This document shows, piece by piece, positions 1 through 8,536 of a stretch of DNA of 44,524 bases. Numbering within the stretch: the stretch's first letter is position 1; every line of letters starts with the position of its first letter. The stretch spans positions 1 to 44,524 of the forward strand of contig PBAX01000019.1 in the NCBI GenBank assembly GCA_002716385.1, written 5' to 3'. Both the position numbers and the translations under genes were made by a program. Under the pieces are notes generated by a model, which was given only the letters and a program-made list of their open reading frames with translations, searched no databases and was not told the DNA's origin. Source of the DNA: Phycisphaerae bacterium. Lineage in GTDB: Bacteria > Planctomycetota > Phycisphaerae > Phycisphaerales > SM1A02.

Positions 1-1
1 A

Positions 2-136
2 GAAGTGGAGGTAAATCGTCCGATTCCGCCATCCTTCTACCGGGCGGTCGCCGAGGTGCTCGCCTACGTGCAGCGCGTCAACGATCAGATGGAGCCGATG
101 ATCATGAACGATGAGCCGGAGGTCCAGCCGGTATGA
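2..136 (+). CDS. flhB: FlhB C-terminal fragment (flagellar export switch protein), 5' end outside window
   Basis: Reading frame 2 is open from the window edge to a TGA at 134-136 and gives 44 residues containing IPPSFYRAVAEVLAYV. This matches the conserved end of the FlhB cytoplasmic domain (family pattern: I-x-x-x-L-Y-x-A-V-A-E-V-L-A-Y-V). FlhB is the membrane protein of the flagellar type III export gate that switches substrate specificity after autocleavage at an NPTH motif, which lies outside the window. The stop overlaps the flhA start as ATGA, the usual translational coupling and the usual flhB-flhA gene order. A short acidic tail follows the conserved part. The call rests on this short tail plus the context. 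Confidence 0.85.
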   Translation, partial: EVEVNRPIPPSFYRAVAEVLAYVQRVNDQMEPMIMNDEPEVQPV

Positions 137-2286
137 GCAGGGGTTTCCAGAATCCGATGATCGGAGGCTTCGTTGAACGCGTGGCCCGATGGCGTCACAT
201 GCTGGTTCCATTGGGCATCCTGATGCTTCTGGGAGTTCTGGTCGTTCCGTTGTCGCCCGTGATCCTGGACATCCTGCTCGCTGCGAATATTGCTTTGGCC
301 GCGATCATTCTTCTGACCACGGTCTACATGAAGAGATCGCTGGACTTCAGCGCCTTTCCTTCGATTCTTCTCGGCGTGACGTTGATGCGTCTCGTTCTGA
401 ACGTGGCATCGACCAGACTGATTCTGAGCGCCGATGCCTCGAGTCCCGGCGAGGCCATGCTGGTGGCAGGACGCGTGATCGAATCATTCGGCACCTTCGT
501 GGTTGGTTCCTCGATCGTGGTTGGTCTGATCATCTTCATCATTCTGGTCGTGGTCCAGTTCGTGGTCATCACGAAGGGCGCGACGAGAATGAGTGAAGTG
601 GCAGCCAGATTCACGCTGGATGCCATGCCCGGAAAGCAGATGGCGATCGACGCGGATCTTTCCGCGGGTCTCATCGATGAGAAGGAGGCCAGGCAGCGCC
701 GAGATGCGGTCACGGAGGAAGCCGACTTCTACGGTGCGATGGATGGTGCAAGCAAGTTCGTGAGAGGTGATGCCATCGCAGGCATCATCATCACGGTCGT
801 CAACATCATCGGTGGAATCGCCATCGGACTCTTCATGAAGAAGTGGGATTTCGAGGAGACGGTGTCAGTCTTCACGACACTCACGATCGGCGATGGTCTG
901 GCCAGTCAGATTCCGGCCTTCATCATCGCAATTGCCGCTGGACTCATAGTGGCGAGGACAAGCGAGACCGAGACCATCGGTGACGAGGTCCCACGTCAGC
1001 TGGCTTCGCAGCCACGGGCGTTGTATCTGGTATCTGCGTTCCTCTGCGTGTTGGCGATGACGCCATTGCCCACGATTCCCCTTCTTGTGGCGGCGATCGT
1101 AATCGCCCTCATTGGCTGGTCGGTGGATCGCTATGCCGACGAATCGGAATCCGGGAACATCGATGCCGAACAGGGGGCGGTCGAACCGGGTCCACCAGCA
1201 GAAGCGGCTGTCGAGGAGCTGGTGATGGTCGACACGTTGGAGATCGAGATCGGCTACGGCCTCGTTCCTCTGGTCGATGCGGGGCGAGGTGGAGATCTGC
1301 TCGATCGGATCGCAGCCGTCCGTCGTCAGCTTGCCGTGGAACTAGGCATCGTGGTTCCGCCCGTGAGGATTCGCGACAATGTCCAACTGGAGGCCAACGA
1401 ATACAAGGTACGTCTACGCGGGGCGTTGCTGTCTGGTGGAATGGTGTATCCGGAACTGCTGATGGCGATGAATTCCGGGGAAGCCACCGAGCCTCTCGAA
1501 GGTGTCAAGGGTCGGGAGCCGGCTTTCGGTCTGGACGTCACCTGGATTCATCCCGATGCGCAGTCACGCGCCGAGATGCTGCACTACACCATCGTGAACG
1601 CCTCAAGCGTCATGGCGACCCACTTCACGGAGCTGGTCAGAGAGCATGCTGCGGATCTGGTTTCCCGCGAGGAGGTGTGTCGCCTGATCGAGCAATTGAA
1701 GAGCACATCGCCCAAGCTGGTTGAGGAGACCGTACCGTCGATCGTCAAGCCTGCCGAAGTTCAGCGTGTTCTTCACAACCTCCTCAGGGAACGTGTTCCT
1801 GTCAGGGATCTGGAGACCATTCTGGAGACGATGGGTGACTGGATCTCGCAGACTCGCGATCCAGGGGTCCTGACCGAATATGTTCGCAACTCTCTTCGAA
1901 GAATCATCTCGCAGCAGCATGCTCGTCAGGATGAGCAGGGGACGCTGCGTATCCATTGCGTCACACTCGATCCCGAACTGGAGGAGTTGGTGTCGGGGCA
2001 CATCGAGCGTGGGGCGGCCGGGACGACGCTGACCATGCCGCCCGCTCGAATCCAGCAGGTGGTCGCGTCGGTCGTCTCCAGTGTCGAGGGATTGCTGACT
2101 CGCGGGTATCATCCAGTCGTGATCACGTCGCCGACTGTTCGTGCTCAGCTCTGGCAGATTCTTGAAAGTCGTATTCAAGGTATCGCGGTGCTTGCTTATA
2201 ACGAGATAGAAAAGGGAATTGATGTTGAGTCAATTGGTCTTGTGAGTCTGAAGAACGATGAGCCGGTGGCGGCAGGTGTCGCCTGA
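133..2286 (+). CDS. flhA: Flagellar biosynthesis protein FlhA
   Basis: The 717-residue product has the FlhA/FHIPEP length and layout. About eight hydrophobic segments lie in residues 20-330, with the conserved cytoplasmic loop GATRMSEVAARFTLDAMPGKQMAIDADL near residues 148-175 and TMRLVLNVAST-like FHIPEP sequence near 83-98. A variable acidic linker (335-365) leads to the large cytoplasmic domain that docks export substrates and chaperones. FlhA forms the nonameric ring of the flagellar type III export gate in the inner membrane. Its ATG overlaps the flhB stop by 4 bp, so it is probably co-translated. flhF starts 38 bp downstream of its stop. No oddities were seen, and the identity is secure. 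Confidence 0.97.
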   Translation: MSRGFQNPMIGGFVERVARWRHMLVPLGILMLLGVLVVPLSPVILDILLAANIALAAIILLTTVYMKRSLDFSAFPSILLGVTLMRLVLNVASTRLILSADASSPGEAMLVAGRVIESFGTFVVGSSIVVGLIIFIILVVVQFVVITKGATRMSEVAARFTLDAMPGKQMAIDADLSAGLIDEKEARQRRDAVTEEADFYGAMDGASKFVRGDAIAGIIITVVNIIGGIAIGLFMKKWDFEETVSVFTTLTIGDGLASQIPAFIIAIAAGLIVARTSETETIGDEVPRQLASQPRALYLVSAFLCVLAMTPLPTIPLLVAAIVIALIGWSVDRYADESESGNIDAEQGAVEPGPPAEAAVEELVMVDTLEIEIGYGLVPLVDAGRGGDLLDRIAAVRRQLAVELGIVVPPVRIRDNVQLEANEYKVRLRGALLSGGMVYPELLMAMNSGEATEPLEGVKGREPAFGLDVTWIHPDAQSRAEMLHYTIVNASSVMATHFTELVREHAADLVSREEVCRLIEQLKSTSPKLVEETVPSIVKPAEVQRVLHNLLRERVPVRDLETILETMGDWISQTRDPGVLTEYVRNSLRRIISQQHARQDEQGTLRIHCVTLDPELEELVSGHIERGAAGTTLTMPPARIQQVVASVVSSVEGLLTRGYHPVVITSPTVRAQLWQILESRIQGIAVLAYNEIEKGIDVESIGLVSLKNDEPVAAGVA

Positions 2287-2323
2287 TCATCGAGTTGCCT
2301 TGAGTGTGTCTGGAACTGAAGCC

Positions 2324-3694
2324 ATGGAGGGCTTGAAATTGGAAAGCAAAATCTATCGCGCTAACACGATGAGCGAGGCAGTCGCGGGCCTGCGTGAGGA
2401 TCTTGGATCGGATGCGGTCATCCTCGAAACCAGAACGGTTCGACGGACGGGATTCTGGGGAATTCTCGGCGCCACGATTGTCGAGGTGCATGCCGCCCGA
2501 GCGGTTGAAGTCAGGGAGGCTCGCCAGCGTTCATCGTCGAACAAAGTGCCCGCATCGGATTCGACTCGAGCTCGCGAAGTGACTGTTCGTGAGCCGGTGG
2601 CCGGTGAGGCGATCGAGATCATGCCGCCTGAACGAGCGTCAACTGCCATGCCTCCCAGTCCACCTGAGGGCGCGCCTGACCGGGAAGCCACTCGTCGCAT
2701 GGCCAGAGCCATGCTCGAGCGGCTGGAATCCGAATCGACACCGGAGCCCAAGCCTGGGCCGGCCGAGGTCGATCTGGTTCGCAGCGAGATAGGCGAATTG
2801 AGGGATCTTGTCGGTCAGGTTTTGCGTCAACAAACAATGAACATCGGAGATGACAATGTTCCGACGGGTATTCCTGAGGAAATGGTCTGCTGGTATGTGG
2901 ATCTGATCTCGTCAGAGGTGTCGAAGGAACTGGCAACTCGGGTGATCGAAGCCGCCAGTCAGGAACTGGGCGGCAACCTCGATGATCGGCAGCATGTCCG
3001 CGAACGCATCATTCATCATCTTTCACGGTTCGTGCCTACGGCCAGTTCGCCATTGCCGGAACCACCGCTTCATGGTCCGCTTGTGATCGCGATGGTCGGC
3101 CCGACCGGTGTCGGGAAGACGACCACGACCGCCAAGATCGCTGCGACGTGTCGTCTGCATCGTGGTGGAAAGGTGGCGTTGGTGACCTGCGACACCTATC
3201 GAGTGGCGGCGGTGGCGCAGTTGAGGACCTATGCGGAAATCCTGGGGATCCCACTGCATGTCGCGGAGCATCCGGGTCAGATACCCGGTTTGATGGAATC
3301 AATGAACGATGTCGATGTCGTGATCATCGATACGCCTGGCCGAAGTCAGCGTGATGAGGATCGAATCGAGGAGCTGAGCCGTTTTCTGGAAGCTGCCAGG
3401 CCGCATCAGACTCATCTCGTGCTTTCGGGGACGGCTGGCGAGAAGGTCTTGCTGCGTGAAGCGGAAGCCTTCCTTCCGTTGGGCGTCGACAGGATCGTGC
3501 TGACCAAGTTGGATGAAGCGGTCAGCTTCGGCATGCTGGTCGATGTCCTGCATCGCATCGGTCGCGAGTTGAGTTTCGTCACGACCGGCCAGGAAGTGCC
3601 GGCCGACATCGAACCCGCCTCGGGTGACCGGTTGGCAAGCATGGCGTTGCGTGGCACCACCCATGATGGATCACTCAGGAGTTCGCGTCTGTGA
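2324..3694 (+). CDS. flhF: Flagellar SRP-family GTPase FlhF
   Basis: FlhF is an SRP-type GTPase that recruits early flagellar parts and sets flagellum position and number, working with FlhG. The 456-residue product has an N-terminal B domain (about 1-60, KIYRANTMSEAVAGLREDLGSDAVIL), a low-complexity Pro/Glu-rich linker (65-150), then the N and G domains. The P-loop GPTGVGKTT is at about residues 259-267, followed by DTYRVAAVAQL, IIDTPGR and TKLDE. The DTPGR box has Pro where DTAGR is usual. I chose the ATG at 2324 because the B domain starts there; an in-frame GTG-type start at 2258 would add 22 residues overlapping flhA. The TGA overlaps the flhG start codon (GTGA), so the two are coupled. 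Confidence 0.93.
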   Translation: MEGLKLESKIYRANTMSEAVAGLREDLGSDAVILETRTVRRTGFWGILGATIVEVHAARAVEVREARQRSSSNKVPASDSTRAREVTVREPVAGEAIEIMPPERASTAMPPSPPEGAPDREATRRMARAMLERLESESTPEPKPGPAEVDLVRSEIGELRDLVGQVLRQQTMNIGDDNVPTGIPEEMVCWYVDLISSEVSKELATRVIEAASQELGGNLDDRQHVRERIIHHLSRFVPTASSPLPEPPLHGPLVIAMVGPTGVGKTTTTAKIAATCRLHRGGKVALVTCDTYRVAAVAQLRTYAEILGIPLHVAEHPGQIPGLMESMNDVDVVIIDTPGRSQRDEDRIEELSRFLEAARPHQTHLVLSGTAGEKVLLREAEAFLPLGVDRIVLTKLDEAVSFGMLVDVLHRIGRELSFVTTGQEVPADIEPASGDRLASMALRGTTHDGSLRSSRL

Positions 3695-4596
3695 TCGGAG
3701 ATCAGGCAACCATGCTCCGCGAGATGCTGAAGCGTTCCGATGAGACCAGACATCGGGAGGCCACGGAATCTCCAGCCAGACTGTCACTGGCGAACGCCAT
3801 CGCTTCGGGCAAGGGCGGTGTCGGAAAGACGAACGTGACGGTGAATCTGGCGACGTCTCTGGCCCAGCAGGGACTTCGAACCATTGTCCTGGACGCGGAT
3901 CTCGGCACGGCGAATGCCGATGTTCTCTGTGGACTGGACCCGAGGGAAAATCTCGATGCCGTCATTGCCGGTCGACGAACGTTGCGTGAGATCATGGTCA
4001 CCGGGCCGGGGGGGTTCGAACTCATTCCGGGTACGACGGGTGGAAGTGAACTGGCGTCACTTTCACCCGAGCGACGAAACAATCTACTCAGACAACTTGG
4101 TGAACTGGAGTCCGAAGCCGATGTGCTATTGATCGATGTGGCGGCGGGAGTCGGCACGGATGTGATGGGCTTCGCTTCTGCAGCTGACGCGTTGATCGTC
4201 GTGGCGACGCCGGAACCCACTTCCGTGACCGACGCCTATGCCTTCATCAAGTCGATTCGACGTCATGCACCGGGTCGTGTGCCCGATCTGCTGATCAATG
4301 CCTCGGACAGCGATGAGGAGGCCAGAGAGGTCCATCAGCGGATGGATCGAGCCTGTCGACAGTTTCTGGACTTCGGATTGCCGCTGGCGGGGATCATTCC
4401 CAGGGATGAGGCCGTCAGAAGGGCTGTGAAGGCCCGTCTTCCCTATGTCATTCTGGAGCCATCTTCCGCCCCGAGCCGCTCCATCAAGAGGTTGGCGACC
4501 AGATTGGGGGGGCGTCCGGCATGCCATTCGCAGGATCAAGCAGGTTTCCTGGGTCGATTCGTCCAGTGGCTCTCATCCAGAAAGCCAAGAAGTTGA
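3691..4596 (+). CDS. flhG: MinD-like ATPase FlhG (FleN/YlxH)
   Basis: This 301-residue MinD/ParA-type ATPase antagonises or activates FlhF and limits flagellar number. A deviant Walker A box KGGVGKT lies near residues 40-47, followed by the DADLGTANADVL switch typical of FlhG/FleN and LLIDVAAG (Walker B). The N-terminal segment carries DQATMLR, which fits the DQAxxLR motif known to stimulate FlhF GTPase activity. This supports the GTG start at 3691, overlapping the flhF TGA, over the ATG at 3712, which would remove the motif. There is no obvious MinD-type amphipathic C-terminal helix beyond the last 25 residues. The order flhA-flhF-flhG is the common flagellar arrangement. Confidence 0.92.
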   Translation: MIGDQATMLREMLKRSDETRHREATESPARLSLANAIASGKGGVGKTNVTVNLATSLAQQGLRTIVLDADLGTANADVLCGLDPRENLDAVIAGRRTLREIMVTGPGGFELIPGTTGGSELASLSPERRNNLLRQLGELESEADVLLIDVAAGVGTDVMGFASAADALIVVATPEPTSVTDAYAFIKSIRRHAPGRVPDLLINASDSDEEAREVHQRMDRACRQFLDFGLPLAGIIPRDEAVRRAVKARLPYVILEPSSAPSRSIKRLATRLGGRPACHSQDQAGFLGRFVQWLSSRKPRS

Positions 4597-4605
4597 AGTG
4601 GATTC

Positions 4606-4630
4606 AACGGCGTCTAGGAAGCCGTTTTCG
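4606..4630 (+). terminator. Weak hairpin with short T run after flhG
   Basis: AACGGC (4606-4611) and GCCGTT (4621-4626) pair around a 9-nt loop and run into TTTTC. A second inverted repeat, GTTGAA/TTCAAC (4592-4608), overlaps the flhG stop. The stem is only 6 bp, so this may be an attenuator or partial terminator separating flhG from the next gene. It may also be chance. Confidence 0.3.
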
Positions 4631-4645
4631 TAATGGGAAGTCCTT

Positions 4646-4984
4646 ATGAAGTCAGAAGATAGGCAGATTCCAGCCCCGGAAGGCCACTGGCAGGCCATGC
4701 CGGGCCTGATTGGTGGTCTGGCAGGACTGACCGCTCTGGTGGTGGCCATTGGTGCCGGGTTGCTTGCCGATAACACCGCCACCACGGTACTGCTTCGTGG
4801 TGTCGTGGCCATGGGCGTCTTCTGGATCGTTGGTTATGGGGCGGGTTGGACCGTAAATCGCGCAGTTCATGCCGATTCGAGGTCGGATCATGCGGAAGAT
4901 TCGGGTGAATTGAGAAAAACCGACGATTCGTTTCAGATCGAGGATTCAGTGGCCGAAGCACAAGAAGATCGAGAAGCTGCGTAG
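4646..4984 (+). CDS. Small membrane protein of unknown function in the flagellar cluster
   Basis: I do not recognise this 112-residue protein. Residues 18-42 (PGLIGGLAGLTALVVAIGAGLLA) and 46-70 (TTVLLRGVVAMGVFWIVGYGAGWTV) are two clear transmembrane segments. The remaining C-terminal 40 residues are strongly acidic and probably cytoplasmic and flexible. A GGGAAG sequence 6 nt before the ATG can serve as ribosome site. It lies between flhG and fliA in the same direction, a position where flagellar clusters of several phyla carry small unassigned membrane proteins. A flagellum-related role is suggested only by position. The coding assignment looks safe because of codon usage and membrane topology. 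Confidence 0.65.
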   Translation: MKSEDRQIPAPEGHWQAMPGLIGGLAGLTALVVAIGAGLLADNTATTVLLRGVVAMGVFWIVGYGAGWTVNRAVHADSRSDHAEDSGELRKTDDSFQIEDSVAEAQEDREAA

Positions 4985-5000
4985 TTGAGCAGACTCCTCC

Positions 5001-5030
5001 TTGTATGCGGACACGGACGTTTGTTATAGT
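5001..5030 (+). promoter_or_regulatory. Putative sigma-70-type promoter for fliA
   Basis: TTGTAT (5001-5006) and TATAGT (5025-5030) are separated by 18 bp and resemble -35 and -10 boxes. Transcription would start near 5037, about 100 nt before the preferred fliA start at 5139. This makes the longer fliA reading frames that begin at 5001 unlikely. Confidence 0.45.
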
Positions 5031-5138
5031 CAACTTGTCGGAAGGCACTCAAGGATGAGTGTCACTCCGAAGATACAGAGTGTCGGACCTTCCTCGGGAG
5101 ATCATCCGGCAACGGCGCAAGGGTCAAGGAGCGGACCA

Positions 5139-5993
5139 ATGCCGAGTCTTACAGCGAAGCACAACACTACAGTTTCCGTACCCATACGTGGTGCAGAGGG
5201 GCAACCGGTGGCGGCCAACGCAACGGCTGATTTATCGGATCGTCCAATTGCGGAGGGCTGGCGCCTCTATCGGGATGAACCATCCGAAGCCATCAGGAAC
5301 TTCCTGATGGAGAACTTCCTGCCACTCGTTCGCTACACGGCGGAAAGAATGGCGACACGTCTTCCTTCGGAAGTCGAAGTCGAGGACCTCATGTCATCGG
5401 GTCTCTTCGGGCTCATGGACGCCATCGATGCCTACGACATCGAGCGTGGCGTGAAGTTCGAGACCTACTGCACCCAGCGGATCCGAGGCGCCATCTTCGA
5501 TGAGCTTCGTGCGATGGACTGGGTACCCCGGCTCGTACGGTCGCGAACGGCCAAGGTCGAGCGTGCCAGGAAGCAGATCGAGATGGAAAGTGGCGAGAAG
5601 GCCACCGACGCCCAGATCAGCAAGAAGCTCGATGTGGACAAGGACGAGTACAAGAAGATCTGCCGGGACGCCCGTCCCGTGGGTGTGGTCTCCCTGAACC
5701 GAAAGTGGTTCGAGACCGACTCGAGCAAGGATGTTCGGGAAATCGATGTTGTTCGAGATCGAAGGCAGGAGAATCCCGTCTCGCGTCTTCAGCGGGACGA
5801 CTTGAAGCTGCTCCTCACGAAGGGGCTCTCAAGAGCCGAACGTCTGATCATCGTCCTCTACTACTACGAGGAGATGACCATGAAGGAGATCGGCATCACG
5901 CTCGATCTCTCCGAATCACGAGTCAGTCAGATGCATTCCTCCATCCTCGCCAGATTGAAGGCGCAGATGCAGCATCGCTCCAAGGAATTCTGA
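5139..5993 (+). CDS. fliA: Flagellar RNA polymerase sigma factor FliA (sigma-28/WhiG family)
   Basis: FliA directs RNA polymerase to late flagellar genes. The 284-residue product shows region 2 (LPLVRYTAERMATRLPSEVEVEDLMSSGLFGLMDAIDAY, then RGVKFETYCTQRIRGAIFDELR), region 3 (WVPRLVRSRTAKVERARKQIE) and region 4 (LSRAERLIIVLYYYEEMTMKEIGITLDLSESRVSQMHSSILARLK). The start at 5139 was chosen because AAGGAG stands 7 nt upstream; an ATG at 5055 is also in frame but lacks such a site. About 55 poorly conserved residues precede region 2. The gene closes the flagellar cluster and is followed by a strong terminator. The FliA/WhiG assignment is secure; no FlgM anti-sigma gene is visible nearby. Confidence 0.93.
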   Translation: MPSLTAKHNTTVSVPIRGAEGQPVAANATADLSDRPIAEGWRLYRDEPSEAIRNFLMENFLPLVRYTAERMATRLPSEVEVEDLMSSGLFGLMDAIDAYDIERGVKFETYCTQRIRGAIFDELRAMDWVPRLVRSRTAKVERARKQIEMESGEKATDAQISKKLDVDKDEYKKICRDARPVGVVSLNRKWFETDSSKDVREIDVVRDRRQENPVSRLQRDDLKLLLTKGLSRAERLIIVLYYYEEMTMKEIGITLDLSESRVSQMHSSILARLKAQMQHRSKEF

Positions 5994-6018
5994 TTCGATC
6001 CCATCATGTGCAAAGACA

Positions 6019-6047
6019 AGCGGCGGTCCCCGGGACCGCCGCTTTTT
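6019..6047 (+). terminator. Rho-independent terminator after fliA
   Basis: AGCGGCGGTC (6019-6028) and GACCGCCGCT (6034-6043) form a perfect 10-bp stem around CCCGG, followed by TTTTT. It lies 25 bp after the fliA stop and faces the convergent CoA-transferase gene, so it ends the flagellar transcript. Confidence 0.9.
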
Positions 6048-6072
6048 CCTTGGCTTGAGTTCAGGAGTGCGT

Positions 6073-6735
6073 TCAGATCGGAATCGGGACCGGCGTGCGT
6101 TCGACGAGTATCTCGGCCGTCGTCTTCTCGAGTACTTCTTCGGCGGTGACACCCGGTGCCAGTTCCGTCAGTTCGAATCGTCTCCTGTCCTTGTTCATCT
6201 CGAGGACGCAGAGATCGGTGATGACCATGTCGATGCAATGGACACCTGTGAGAGGGAGCGTGCATTCGGGAATGAGCTTGGGTTCACCCTTCTTGTTGCA
6301 GTGATCCATCATCACGACCACTCGACGAGTACCCGCGACCAGATCCATGGCACCACCCATTCCCTTGACCAGCTTGCCGGGGATCATCCAGTTGGCGATG
6401 TCTCCCTCCTGCGAGATCTCCATCGCTCCAAGAATGGCGAGATTGACGTGCCCTCCACGGATCATGGCGAAGGAGTCGGCGCTGGAGAAGTAGCTGGCGC
6501 CGGGGACGGCGGTCACGGTCTGCTTGCCGGCATTAATCAGATCGGCATCGACCTTATCCTCGGTCGGGAAGGGGCCCATTCCAAGAAGCCCGTTTTCCGA
6601 CTGCAGCCAGACGGTCATCTTCTCGGGGACGTGATTGGCCACCAGAGTGGGCATACCGATGCCTAGATTGACGTAGAAGCCGTTTTCCAGTTCCTGAGCC
6701 GCTCGGCGGGCGATGTCATTTCGGTCCAGTGGCAT
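6073..6735 (-). CDS. scoB: 3-oxoacid CoA-transferase subunit B (ScoB/AtoA type)
   Basis: This is the beta half of a class I CoA-transferase, which moves CoA between an acyl-CoA and a free 3-oxo acid through a glutamyl-CoA intermediate. The 220-residue length is normal for separate B subunits. The catalytic motif SENG is present with Glu47 (LQSENGLLGMGP), preceded by the NLGIGMPT loop; GGxVNLAILGAMEI and NWMIPGKLVKGMGGAMDL are also family-typical. The start at 6735 follows AGGAG; upstream in-frame extension would run into the aldehyde dehydrogenase gene. Oddly, no alpha subunit gene flanks it: the next gene upstream is divergent and fliA lies downstream. The partner must be encoded elsewhere if the enzyme is active. 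Substrate cannot be read from sequence. Confidence 0.9.
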   Translation of the reverse strand: MPLDRNDIARRAAQELENGFYVNLGIGMPTLVANHVPEKMTVWLQSENGLLGMGPFPTEDKVDADLINAGKQTVTAVPGASYFSSADSFAMIRGGHVNLAILGAMEISQEGDIANWMIPGKLVKGMGGAMDLVAGTRRVVVMMDHCNKKGEPKLIPECTLPLTGVHCIDMVITDLCVLEMNKDRRRFELTELAPGVTAEEVLEKTTAEILVERTPVPIPI

Positions 6736-6799
6736 GTGATTTCTCCTGGTGGGGCAATGGTAATCGAGTCGGGGACTACAGGTGTGGCCCCGTGCTCGA

Positions 6800-6812
6800 T
6801 ACAATCCCGGGA
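6800..6812 (+). promoter_or_regulatory. Possible -10 box directly before the aldehyde dehydrogenase start (leaderless candidate)
   Basis: TACAAT (6800-6805) ends 6 nt before the ATG at 6812. No Shine-Dalgarno sequence is visible. Transcription from such a box would begin at or next to the ATG. There is no good -35 match, so the promoter call is tentative. Confidence 0.3.
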
Positions 6813-8359
6813 TGAACGTAAAGACACTTCCATTCGCGTCGTTGATTGAACATCCACTCCTGGTCGATCCGGCAGCCGCCGGGGACGACTGCGTGGTCTC
6901 CACAAACCCAGCCACGGGCGAAGCCCTGGGCGCCGTCCGGCTCCAGTCGAAGGCGGACTATGAATCGCTGGTCGAGCGAGCCCAGCTGGTCCAGAAGTCG
7001 TGGCGACGACTCCCCGCCCCCAAGCGTGGCGAGATCGTTCGACGGATCGGCAACGCGTTTCGTGAGCACGAGCAGGAACTCGGTGCACTTGTCACGATGG
7101 AAATGGGCAAGATTCTTCCCGAAGGCATCGGCGAGGTCGTCGAATGCATCGACATCGCCGACTTCTCGGTCGGCCTGTCGCGTCAGCTGTACGGGCTGAC
7201 GATGATGTCCGAGCGACCACAGCACCGCATGTACGAGCAGTGGCACCCACTGGGCACCATCGGAATCATCACGGCCTTCAACTTCCCGGTCGCAGTATGG
7301 GCATGGAACGCCATGCTGGCCGCCGTCTGTGGCAACACCATGATCTGGAAGCCGAGTCTCGTCACACCGCTGTGTGCGATCGCGATGAACAACATCGCCC
7401 ATCGGGTCATGCGCGAGCAGGACATCTTCCAGCCGGAAGAGGGTGACCCATGCGACATCTTCGGCCTGATCATCGGTTCCGACGACGAAGTCGGCGAAAC
7501 TATGATCGCCGACCGTCGACTCCCGCTGATCAGCGCGACCGGTTCATGCCGTATGGGGCGCCACGTCGGCACTCAGGTCGCGAAGCGACTCGGCAAGAGT
7601 CTTCTGGAACTAGGTGGCAACAACGCGATCATCATCACGCCAAGCGCCGATCTCGATCTGGTGCTGCGAGGTGTCGTCTTCGGTGCCGTCGGCACCGCCG
7701 GCCAGCGTTGCACCTCAACCCGTCGGCTCTTCTGCCACAGCAGTGTGGTCGACGACGTCACCGAACGGCTGGTCAAGGCCTATGGTCAGGTTCCCGTGGG
7801 GGATCCCATGGACAGCAGCACGCTGGTGGGACCGCTCATCAATTCCCAGTCGGTCGATGGCATGCGCAACGCCATCACCAAGGCTGCCGAGCAGGGATGC
7901 GAGATACTCTGTGGCGGCACAGAGGGCATCGACCAGTACGCCAATTCGGCGGGTCACTACGTCACACCGACCATCGTTCGTGTTCCCGCGGGCAAGGATC
8001 CCGAGATCGCCCGCGAAGAGACCTTCGCCCCGATTCTCTACGTCTTCGAATACGACAATCTCGAGGATGCTGTCGAGGCGCAGAACAGCGTCGATCAGGG
8101 ACTTTCCAGTGCGATCTTCACTGACTCCATGCGTGAAGCTGAACGTTTCCTCTCCCATGACGGTTCCGATTGCGGCATCGCGAATGTCAACATCGGCACA
8201 AGTGGTGCGGAGATCGGCGGTGCCTTCGGTGGTGAGAAGGATACCGGTGGCGGTCGCGAATCAGGTTCGGATTCGTGGCGTCAGTACATGAGACGCCAGA
8301 CCTGCACGCTCAACTGGGGCGATGATCTTCCATTGGCACAGGGCATCGAGTTTGGTTGA
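6812..8359 (+). CDS. amaB: ALDH7-family aldehyde dehydrogenase, probably alpha-aminoadipate semialdehyde dehydrogenase
   Basis: The 515-residue NAD-dependent aldehyde dehydrogenase has TAFNFPVAVWAWN near 154-167, the general-base Glu266 in LLELGGNN and the nucleophile Cys300 in GTAGQRCTSTRR. The C-terminal GGGRESGSDSWRQYMRRQTCTLNW is characteristic of the ALDH7 (antiquitin) group, which oxidises L-2-aminoadipate-6-semialdehyde in lysine breakdown. That the enzyme works in lysine catabolism is family-based inference, supported by a lysine-6-dehydrogenase-like gene at 38.8 kb. The ATG at 6812 was chosen over an in-frame GTG 30 bp earlier because homology starts after it; neither has a clear ribosome site. 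It is divergent from the CoA-transferase gene with about 76 bp between start codons, so the two may share a control region. Confidence 0.88.
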   Translation: MNVKTLPFASLIEHPLLVDPAAAGDDCVVSTNPATGEALGAVRLQSKADYESLVERAQLVQKSWRRLPAPKRGEIVRRIGNAFREHEQELGALVTMEMGKILPEGIGEVVECIDIADFSVGLSRQLYGLTMMSERPQHRMYEQWHPLGTIGIITAFNFPVAVWAWNAMLAAVCGNTMIWKPSLVTPLCAIAMNNIAHRVMREQDIFQPEEGDPCDIFGLIIGSDDEVGETMIADRRLPLISATGSCRMGRHVGTQVAKRLGKSLLELGGNNAIIITPSADLDLVLRGVVFGAVGTAGQRCTSTRRLFCHSSVVDDVTERLVKAYGQVPVGDPMDSSTLVGPLINSQSVDGMRNAITKAAEQGCEILCGGTEGIDQYANSAGHYVTPTIVRVPAGKDPEIAREETFAPILYVFEYDNLEDAVEAQNSVDQGLSSAIFTDSMREAERFLSHDGSDCGIANVNIGTSGAEIGGAFGGEKDTGGGRESGSDSWRQYMRRQTCTLNWGDDLPLAQGIEFG

Positions 8360-8536
8360 GTTTCTGGAGGAACTGTAGCTCTGGACACCGTTGGCCTTCG
8401 TGGCTAGGGCGATAGGTTTTGTCCTTCTGATGAGCGCCGTCGCCAGAAGGCTCAATGGGTATTCGAGTCCTAACTTAAGCAGGATTGGAAGATCGCCCGG
8501 TCAGGCAACCAGTCGCCGGAGCGTTCGTCGGGAACA

